Shown in pieces: positions 13,105 through 17,572 of a DNA stretch of 17,572 nt. The stretch's first letter is position 1, and each line of letters begins with the position of its first letter. Under the pieces are notes generated by a model. The model saw only the letters and a program-made list of their open reading frames with translations, was not told where the DNA came from and searched no databases. The DNA lies in NCBI GenBank assembly GCA_041484845.1, contig JBGPIK010000102.1, forward strand, positions 1 through 17,572. Direction: 5' to 3'. Both the position numbers and the translations under genes were made by a program. Origin of the DNA: JBGPIK01 sp041484845 (lineage in GTDB: Bacteria; Desulfobacterota; Binatia; UBA9968).

Positions 13105-13934
13105 TCGAACCTAAGAAATTTATTGACCAGCAAGAGTCCAAGCGCCGTTTTCTTGAATGGCTACAACAGCGGCAAAATAAAGAGCCGTTTTTCAGAAGCG
13201 GGCTTAAGGCCCATGACCAGGCGGCCGGCGCATTCCAAAGGGGCGGGCTTTACCTGTTTGCCGCACGACCGGGCATCGGCAAGACCGCGACGCTGTTCTC
13301 ATTGGCTTATCGCCAGGCGCGCGCGGGCGTTGCGACCTACTTCGCCAATCTTGAAATGACCGTCGAGCAGATGTGGTGCAGGCTTGCGGCGTTGCATGAC
13401 AAGTGTTTGACGGTACGCGGCATACTCGAAGATGAAAGCGCGGAAATGAGACGGCGACTTGTAGAGCTTGCCGAAACCGACTTGCCGACTTTTTCACCAC
13501 TGTTTACCGAAGGCTCTGAATTTCTCGAATTCCTTGCAACGGTGCGCGGAAATATCAATCCGGGCAGCAAGGCAGTTCTGTTCATCGACTACTTGGGGTT
13601 GTTTTCCATGCGCGGCATGGGGCCGGATCAACGCTATCAGATCATTTCCGAAGTGGCGCGGGCGCTAAAGCTACTGGCAAAAGGGCTAAGCATTCCGGTG
13701 ATTGCTGCCACGCAATTAAACCGCAAAGTCGAAGATCGTAAGGACAAGGCTTTGACACTCGCCGACTTGCGCGACTCAGGGGAATTGGAACAACACGCCG
13801 ACGCGGTTTTCGGATTGACGCGGGAAAATGCCGAGCGCCTTGACGTGGCGATTTTGAAAAACCGAAACGGGCCGTTAGGTTCTTATGATCTATCTTTCGA
13901 TGCGCCACGGATTGCTGTGGAGGATTGGGACTGA
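13101..13934 (+). CDS. DnaB-like replicative helicase (RecA-core only), 277 aa
   Basis: The protein carries Walker A ARPGIGKT (55-62), NLEM with the catalytic E85, Walker B AVLFIDYLG (158-165), the sensor-like ATQLNR (203-208) and the DnaB signature LADLRDSGELEQHADAVFGLTR (220-241), then KNRNGPLG. This is the C-terminal motor domain of hexameric replicative helicases. The N-terminal domain that normally contacts primase is missing; only about 45 short charged residues precede the core. It is coupled to the initiator (ATGA) and the TOPRIM gene (TGATG), so the three form one replication unit. It could act directly as the element's helicase or help load it. Confidence 0.85.
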   Translation: MIEPKKFIDQQESKRRFLEWLQQRQNKEPFFRSGLKAHDQAAGAFQRGGLYLFAARPGIGKTATLFSLAYRQARAGVATYFANLEMTVEQMWCRLAALHDKCLTVRGILEDESAEMRRRLVELAETDLPTFSPLFTEGSEFLEFLATVRGNINPGSKAVLFIDYLGLFSMRGMGPDQRYQIISEVARALKLLAKGLSIPVIAATQLNRKVEDRKDKALTLADLRDSGELEQHADAVFGLTRENAERLDVAILKNRNGPLGSYDLSFDAPRIAVEDWD

Positions 13935-14683
13935 TGCAATTCACGGCGCCCTACTCTTTCGTTACCGCCGGCAACCTTGCCGTTCATCTTCACCCAGAGC
14001 ACCTAGCCGACTTGCGCGCTTCGGGATTGAAAGACGAAACGATCCGGGCGGCTGGCGCCTATTCACTCGCGCCGCGTTGGCTTGAACTTTTCTTCAGGGG
14101 TGCCGTGCCATCCGAAATAACTTCGGCGCTTTGTTTTCCGTACCAGGGCGGAGGCTTTGCGCGGATCAAACTCTTTCCGGCCCTGGGGAAAATGAAATAT
14201 GCCCAGCCACCCCAAACGGGCGCGCGGCTTTATATACCATTGCCGATCGGCGACGGCCCGCTTTTTATTTGCGAGGGCGAGAAGAAAACCCTTGCAGCAT
14301 GGCAAGCGGGTTTGAATACCGCAGGCATTGGCGGCGTGTGGAATTGGCTTTCCAAGGCCACCGGCGCGCCGATCGACGACTTGAATTTAATCCGTTGGGA
14401 CGGCCGCGAGGTGACGATTATTCCGGACTCCGATGTTTTCGGACGTGCCGATCTTCTGCGTGCGATCTATGCGCTAGGGCGCGAGTTGCGAGGGCTTGGC
14501 GCTAATGTCTACGTCGCACAACTACCGCAACCAAGCGCGGCCAAGGTTGGACTCGATGACTATCTAGCCGCGGGCGGCCGAGCAAGCGGGCTTGAGGTTT
14601 TCAGTTTGAGTCATCGGATATTCAAAGGTCTCGATTACTGGCACGGACAATGGAAATTTCAGAAGGCATTGAAGGCGGCCTAA
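13934..14683 (+). CDS. TOPRIM-domain primase-like protein (DUF3854-like), 249 aa
   Basis: ATG 13934 overlaps the previous stop by one base. The TOPRIM core is at about 108-210: PLFICEGEKKTLAAWQAGLNTAGIGGVWNW holds the catalytic E114 and E116, and VTIIPDSDVF holds D165 and D167, then KVGLDDYLAAGG. This is the order in DUF3854 and related plasmid and phage primase-helicase proteins. The N-terminal part (LADLRASGLKDETIRAAGAYS, then FPYQGGGFARIKLFP) also fits those proteins, though no zinc finger or archaeo-eukaryotic primase domain is visible. It may synthesise primers alone, or be the TOPRIM half of a split primase-helicase with the upstream motor. Confidence 0.78.
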   Translation: MQFTAPYSFVTAGNLAVHLHPEHLADLRASGLKDETIRAAGAYSLAPRWLELFFRGAVPSEITSALCFPYQGGGFARIKLFPALGKMKYAQPPQTGARLYIPLPIGDGPLFICEGEKKTLAAWQAGLNTAGIGGVWNWLSKATGAPIDDLNLIRWDGREVTIIPDSDVFGRADLLRAIYALGRELRGLGANVYVAQLPQPSAAKVGLDDYLAAGGRASGLEVFSLSHRIFKGLDYWHGQWKFQKALKAA

Positions 14684-14832
14684 TGACCATGGGAAAAAGA
14701 CGGAATAGATGGCCGGATGGTCACAATGACGATGAGGACCGTCACGCGCAACTAGACAAAGAATGCGATGGAGTCGTGGCGCGAGATCGGACAGACGAAA
14801 AACAGGGATACATCCGGCAAGGGGCGAGTTGA
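14683..14832 (+). CDS. Small ORF, 49 aa, coupled to the TOPRIM gene
   Basis: The ATG overlaps the previous stop (TAATG). The product is very polar and charged (GKRRNRWPDGHNDDEDRH, then DKECDGVVARDRTDEKQG) with no hydrophobic core, so it is unlikely to fold alone. It may be a small accessory protein or a chance frame; overlap with the upstream stop is the only support. Confidence 0.35.
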   Translation: MTMGKRRNRWPDGHNDDEDRHAQLDKECDGVVARDRTDEKQGYIRQGAS

Positions 14833-14885
14833 GATCGTGTGCTTAAATCGAAATGTGAGCGAAAAGTTTGACTGAATCGACGAAA

Positions 14886-15167
14886 ATGAGCCAAGCGGCA
14901 AAAACTCCGTTCGACCTGCTTCTTGATCAGATCCGTGACGTGGTGCGCGAAGAGATCATGGCGGCACTGGCAAGCGGGACGCCGGCGCCCGAAAGGGAAT
15001 GGATGAAGGCCAAGGAGCTGGCCGAGGTCTACGACTTGCCTCAAACTTGGTTCGAGGAGCGGGGAAGAGCTGGCGACATTGCGCGAACCAAGCCGGGGCG
15101 ATATGTGCTTTTCAAGCGGCGCGACGTGGAAGCGTTCTTGGAAAAAAATAAACAGAATGGCAATTAA
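14886..15167 (+). CDS. Excisionase-like helix-turn-helix protein, 93 aa
   Basis: After a helical N-terminal part (FDLLLDQIRDVVREEIMAAL) comes REWMKAKELAEVYDLPQTWFEERGRAGDIARTKPGRYVLFKRRDVEAFLEK. The pattern (w...kelae.y.l....f.e.....i.r.k.g.y.lfkr.dve.fl) is that of MerR-like excisionase (helix_turn_helix_17) proteins. ATG 14886 is chosen; TTG 14868 would add six residues. It lies 28 bases before the promoter of the XRE-integrase pair. With the integrase it probably steers excision, binding close to the attachment site. The N-terminal helix may serve oligomerisation. Confidence 0.75.
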   Translation: MSQAAKTPFDLLLDQIRDVVREEIMAALASGTPAPEREWMKAKELAEVYDLPQTWFEERGRAGDIARTKPGRYVLFKRRDVEAFLEKNKQNGN

Positions 15168-15177
15168 GTTTTGACTG

Positions 15178-15186
15178 TGGTATACC
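15178..15186 (+). promoter_or_regulatory. Extended -10 promoter of the XRE-integrase operon
   Basis: TGGTATACC is an extended -10 element; the start of transcription would fall at 15193-15195, at or within two bases of the ATG (15195). The -35 is weak. As at 6652, the XRE gene would be translated from an almost leaderless mRNA. Confidence 0.45.
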
Positions 15187-15194
15187 CTGGGGAC

Positions 15195-15383
15195 ATGAAG
15201 GCGAAAGAGCTAAGAATGGCGAGGGAGAAACTCGGGATGACGCAGGCCGATCTCGGAGAGGCGATCGGGCACTCGAAAAATTCCATCGCGCGCATGGAGC
15301 GCGAGGAGCGGCCGATCCGAAAGCACACGGAGTTGAGCGTCAAATATCTTTTGCTCACGAGAAAACCGAAGGGGGGGGACTAG
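15195..15383 (+). CDS. XRE-family helix-turn-helix regulator, 62 aa
   Basis: The HTH domain is clear: ELRMAREKLGMTQADLGEAIGHSKNSIARMEREERPI. Start ATG 15195 is chosen because conservation begins there and the promoter overlaps it; a TTG at 15171 in the same frame would place the start upstream of the promoter. The tail (HTELSVKYLLLTRKPKGGD) is short and basic. The gene ends one base before the integrase ATG, with a GGGGGGG run as the integrase ribosome binding site, so it and the integrase are one operon. It may repress integrase and excisionase expression. Confidence 0.8.
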   Translation: MKAKELRMAREKLGMTQADLGEAIGHSKNSIARMEREERPIRKHTELSVKYLLLTRKPKGGD

Positions 15384-15384
15384 C

Positions 15385-16479
15385 ATGGTCAGAAAAACCA
15401 AGGCAGGTACGTTTGAAGTTGACTTTCGCGACCAGCATGGGCGGCGGCGGCTCAAGACTTTCCAGACCAAGCAAGACGCGGTGAGGCACGAGAAAGAAGT
15501 TCTCGCCCAAGTCGCAAACGGGGAGTACATTCCGCCGTCCAACAAGACACTTCGGGAAGTGGCCGAGGAGTGGTACACGAACAAAGCTTCTCAAGCCTAT
15601 CGGCGCTCTACTCTTCAGAGTTGGAAAAACCATGTGAACCGTTTCATCATTCCATCTTTGGGCGAGTTCAAGGTTCATGAAGTAGGTGTGCAGTTAGTCG
15701 AGGAAGCGGCGGCGGAATGGAGCCGCAAGGTATCGCCCAAGACTTCTAACAAAGTTCTTACGACCTTAACCGCTGTTCTGGACATGGCCGAGCGGCATGG
15801 GTCAGTGAAGCGTAACGCGGCGGAGAAGGCCGAGCGGTTAAAGGTCCGCACGGAAGCAGACAATGCGATCGAAGTGGAGCCGGATCAGGTATACTCCAAG
15901 AGCGAACTTAAAAAGCTCATCAAGGCAACCGAGGGCCTCGCCCGTCTGTTCATCATGGTCATGGTGTTTACGGGCTTGAGGATCGGGGAAGTTTTGGCGC
16001 TCACCTGGTCGGCAGTGGACCTGAAGGCGGGAAAGCTTCGCGTACTGCTCACACTGGCGGATTCAGGCAAGGGCGAGGAGCCGCTGTTCCAACCGCCGAA
16101 GACCCGTGGAAGCAAGCGGACGATAGAACTTCCGCGAGAGCTTGTTCACGAGCTGAAAGTTTGGCGGCTACAATGTCCTGCCAGTGAGCGCGATTTAGTT
16201 TTCGCGACAGAAGAGGGGAAGCCGTTTCATCGAAAGGCCGTGAGCAAAATTCTTAACGGCGCTATCGAAAAAGCCGAAGTGAAGCGACTGACACCGCACG
16301 GACTCCGCCACACGTTCGCCTCGTTACTGTTGGCCGACAAGAAACCAGTGCCCGAAGTGAGCCACCTTCTAGGACATAAGGACAGCTACACGACCATGAA
16401 AATCTACGCGCATTTCGTTCGCGAGGAGAGCGCGGCCACGCAAGAATTAGCCTCAAGCGTGATGACGGCGGAAGGGTAG
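15385..16479 (+). CDS. int: Tyrosine integrase of the element, 364 aa
   Basis: Three domains are visible: an N-terminal arm-binding domain (about 8-50, GTFEVDFRDQHGRRRLKTF), a core-binding domain (about 55-150, TLREVAEEWY, RRSTLQSWKNHVNRF) and a catalytic domain with R199 (FTGLRIGE), K239 (PPKTRGSKR), H305-x-x-R308 (TPHGLRHTFAS), H331 (LLGHKD) and Y341 (KIYAHF). Length fits lambda-type phage integrases. The gene reads toward the right attachment site, and its stop is only five bases before the arm-type repeats. It should recombine the tRNA-Arg sites. It is separate in type from the Xer-like enzyme at 8133, which lacks the arm domain. Confidence 0.95.
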   Translation: MVRKTKAGTFEVDFRDQHGRRRLKTFQTKQDAVRHEKEVLAQVANGEYIPPSNKTLREVAEEWYTNKASQAYRRSTLQSWKNHVNRFIIPSLGEFKVHEVGVQLVEEAAAEWSRKVSPKTSNKVLTTLTAVLDMAERHGSVKRNAAEKAERLKVRTEADNAIEVEPDQVYSKSELKKLIKATEGLARLFIMVMVFTGLRIGEVLALTWSAVDLKAGKLRVLLTLADSGKGEEPLFQPPKTRGSKRTIELPRELVHELKVWRLQCPASERDLVFATEEGKPFHRKAVSKILNGAIEKAEVKRLTPHGLRHTFASLLLADKKPVPEVSHLLGHKDSYTTMKIYAHFVREESAATQELASSVMTAEG

Positions 16480-16484
16480 GCGGG

Positions 16485-16505
16485 AATGTCTCCAAAATGT
16501 CTCCA
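16485..16505 (+). repeat. Putative integrase arm-type sites, right (P side)
   Basis: This 21-bp block is identical to 459-479: two tandem ATGTCTCCA copies. It lies directly after the integrase stop and 106 bases before the right core. Together with the left block it places arm sites on both sides of the core in the excised circle. Confidence 0.7.
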
Positions 16506-16611
16506 TTGCCTCGATTCAGGCGAGCTTCTCTCAAGTAGGACTATTGTGGAAAACGCTGTAATTTCAACACACGGCGACACGAGAAGAGGCGAGACAATAT
16601 GAAGCCCTTTT

Positions 16612-16655
16612 TTCCTAATCCTGGGGCCGTGAGTTCAAATCTCGCCGGGGGCATT
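16612..16655 (+). repeat. attR core (44-bp direct repeat, right copy)
   Basis: Identical to 370-413. It is an orphan 3' portion of tRNA-Arg with no 5' half, marking the original junction of the tRNA gene with downstream chromosome. Confidence 0.93.
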
Positions 16656-16666
16656 TATACATGCCG

Positions 16667-16699
16667 TAAGAGGAAAGCGTTAATGACGCTTTCCTCTTA
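16667..16699 (+). terminator. Hairpin terminator downstream of attR
   Basis: A 14-bp perfect stem (TAAGAGGAAAGCGT with ACGCTTTCCTCTTA) has a 5-base loop (TAATG). It has A-rich and T-rich strands but only a short run of T at the end. In the uninterrupted chromosome it would lie 14 bases after the tRNA, so it is probably the terminator of the tRNA-Arg gene, separated by the insertion. It could also protect vapBC from read-through. Confidence 0.6.
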
Positions 16700-16824
16700 T
16701 TGGGCGACTGAATTTGTCTCCATCTGAAGGCATCGATCCTCCGCCATTGCCCGAAGGCTCGTATAACAATACTGCAGTTAAGACGGTTCTCTTCTTTTCT
16801 TGCCGCAACGCTGAAATCGGCGAA

Positions 16825-16853
16825 TTGAATGGTGGAGGCCGGTGTGTTATTAT
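16825..16853 (+). promoter_or_regulatory. Promoter of the vapBC pair
   Basis: TTGAAT (16825-16830) and TATTAT (16848-16853) are separated by exactly 17 bp; the transcription start would be near 16860, 13 bases before the antitoxin ATG. The -10 overlaps the first TATTACCA copy of the probable operator. Confidence 0.55.
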
Positions 16854-16873
16854 TACCAGTAAGAGTATTACCA
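16851..16873 (+). promoter_or_regulatory. TATTACCA direct repeats, likely autoregulation operator
   Basis: TATTACCA occurs at 16851-16858 and 16866-16873, 15 bp apart, covering the -10 and the start codon. Toxin-antitoxin pairs of this type repress their own promoter, so binding here would be expected. TTAC-ca-GTAA inside the spacer adds partial symmetry. Confidence 0.45.
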
Positions 16874-17109
16874 TGCGAATTACGTCCAAGGGTCAGGTCA
16901 CCATCCCCATTGAAGTCCGGGAGAAGCTCGGGTTATTGCCCAACACTGAAGTCGCCTTTGAAGTTCGCGGGAATACCGCGCGCATCGTTAAGGTGTCCGG
17001 TAAACGCGCAGGTGATCGAGGCGCCAATGTGTTGGCCGGATTGCGGGGCAGAGCAGATGTCCGTATGACTACCGACGAGATTTTGGCGCTTACCCGAAAG
17101 ATGAAATGA
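16873..17109 (+). CDS. vapB: AbrB/MazE-fold antitoxin (VapB-like), 78 aa
   Basis: The N-terminal MRITSKGQVTIPIEVREKLGLLPNTEVAFEVRGNTARIVK is the SpoVT/AbrB swapped-hairpin DNA-binding domain (mr.tskGqvtiPkevRe.lgl.pG..v.f). The tail (TTDEILALTRKMK) is a helix that usually wraps the toxin. ATG 16873 is chosen: the domain starts there and the promoter lies just upstream, although the frame stays open further back. The stop overlaps the toxin start (ATGA). The pair is chromosomal, outside the element. Confidence 0.85.
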   Translation: MRITSKGQVTIPIEVREKLGLLPNTEVAFEVRGNTARIVKVSGKRAGDRGANVLAGLRGRADVRMTTDEILALTRKMK

Positions 17110-17510
17110 AAACGGTTCTCGTGGACAGCAGCGTCTTACTCGACATTGCGACTAACGATAACACCTGGTTTGAGTGGTCCTCTCAGGCCCTTGAATCAGC
17201 CGCGGATGAGTCGATGCTGGCGATCAACGCTATTATCTATGGTGAGGTATCGATCGGGTTTAGTCGAATCGAGGATCTTGAGTTGGCAGTTCCACTCGCC
17301 TCGTTCAGGCGGGAAGCGCTTCCCTACGAAGCTGCTTTTCTCGCAGGCAAGGCGTTCCTTCGATATCGGCGGCGGGGCGGGGTGCGCGTAAGACCGCTTC
17401 CAGATTTTTATATCGGGGCGCACGCCGCTGTTGCCGGGTTTCGACTCCTTACGCGTGACCCGAAACGGTATCGGACCTACTTTCCGTCCGTCGAATTGAT
17501 CGTGCCGTGA
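17106..17510 (+). CDS. vapC: PIN-domain toxin (VapC-like), 134 aa
   Basis: The acidic residues of the PIN active site are all present: D7 (VDSSVLLDI), E47 (YGEVSIGF), D100 (LPDFYIGAHA) and D118 (TRDPKRYRTYFP). Length fits the VapC family, Mg-dependent ribonucleases that cut tRNA or rRNA. It begins inside the antitoxin stop codon, as expected for a coupled toxin-antitoxin operon. The frame is intact, so the toxin is likely functional. The remaining 62 bases of the window hold no further gene that I can see. Confidence 0.87.
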   Translation: MKTVLVDSSVLLDIATNDNTWFEWSSQALESAADESMLAINAIIYGEVSIGFSRIEDLELAVPLASFRREALPYEAAFLAGKAFLRYRRRGGVRVRPLPDFYIGAHAAVAGFRLLTRDPKRYRTYFPSVELIVP

Positions 17511-17572
17511 TCAAGACAACGCGATGGATTCGCGCTGAAATCAAAAATAAAGACGCTACCCTATTATCCTCC

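Larger units (their letters stand above)
370..16655. mobile_element. 16.2-kb integrative phage-like element (candidate satellite)
   Basis: The element is bounded by a 44-bp perfect repeat of the tRNA-Arg 3' part. It carries an integrase beside the right boundary, arm-type repeats inside both ends, an excisionase-like protein, a replication module (O-like initiator, DnaB-like helicase, TOPRIM protein, internal iterons), a P27-type terminase small subunit, a tape-measure-like gene and HNH nuclease. All but one gene point rightward. The predicted circle is 16,242 bp. Terminase large subunit, portal, capsid and most tail genes are missing, so it is not a self-sufficient phage. Satellite or deletion-derived prophage are the two readings; the size, single packaging gene and intact integration and replication genes favour a satellite. 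Confidence 0.85.

Noticed and set aside
16715..16722. A third TGTCTCCA copy outside attR.
   Set aside because: A single 8-mer beyond the core, not in tandem, is within chance expectation and would lie in chromosomal DNA.
1..17572. CRISPR array or rRNA.
   Set aside because: No regularly spaced repeats of suitable length and no rRNA-like sequence were seen on either strand.

Overview
The window holds a complete integrative element of phage type inserted in a tRNA-Arg(CCT) gene, with a short piece of bacterial chromosome on each side. A 44-bp perfect direct repeat, at 370-413 (inside the intact tRNA gene) and 16612-16655 (an orphan tRNA 3' fragment), marks the ends; the offset predicts a 16,242-bp circle. 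A tyrosine integrase lies next to the right end. The host is a bacterium of intermediate G+C. The tRNA lacks an encoded CCA, which argues against a typical gammaproteobacterium; a DUF4124-like protein hints at Proteobacteria, but I cannot fix the phylum.

Left flank (1-337): a decayed bacteriohemerythrin reading frame on the minus strand, then the tRNA. Element, left module (568-6499): a 26-codon leader ORF, an HExxH protein, a coiled-coil protein, an AlpA-like DNA-binding protein, a two-helix membrane protein, a basic peptide, a P27-type terminase small subunit, a conserved-looking phage protein, a gene remnant, an unknown protein, a 578-aa tape-measure-like protein, an endonuclease VII-type HNH protein and a zinc-finger protein. 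Most are coupled by ATGA or TGATG overlaps. No terminase large subunit, portal, protease, capsid, baseplate or other tail gene is present.

Middle module (6600-11650): an XRE repressor-like gene with an apparently leaderless promoter, a 175-aa unknown, a core-binding-domain-only recombinase relative overlapping a complete Xer-like tyrosine recombinase, an unknown protein, a secreted DUF4124-like protein, a membrane protein, and one minus-strand gene with a CGNR-like zinc ribbon. This looks like accessory cargo and is less tightly packed.

Right module (11764-16479): a ribbon-helix-helix regulator, a small unknown, a lambda-O-like replication initiator with iteron-like repeats inside its gene, a DnaB-like helicase domain protein, a TOPRIM (DUF3854-like) protein, a small ORF, an excisionase-like helix-turn-helix protein, a second XRE protein and the integrase. 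Right flank (16656-17572): a hairpin terminator probably belonging to the original tRNA locus, then a vapBC-type toxin-antitoxin pair with its own promoter.

Taken together, the element can probably excise, replicate from an internal origin and mark DNA for packaging, but it cannot build a particle by itself. It is best read as a candidate phage satellite, or alternatively as a prophage that has lost its structural genes. The unusual points are its own tape-measure-like gene without a capsid set, and the paired recombinase genes in its centre.
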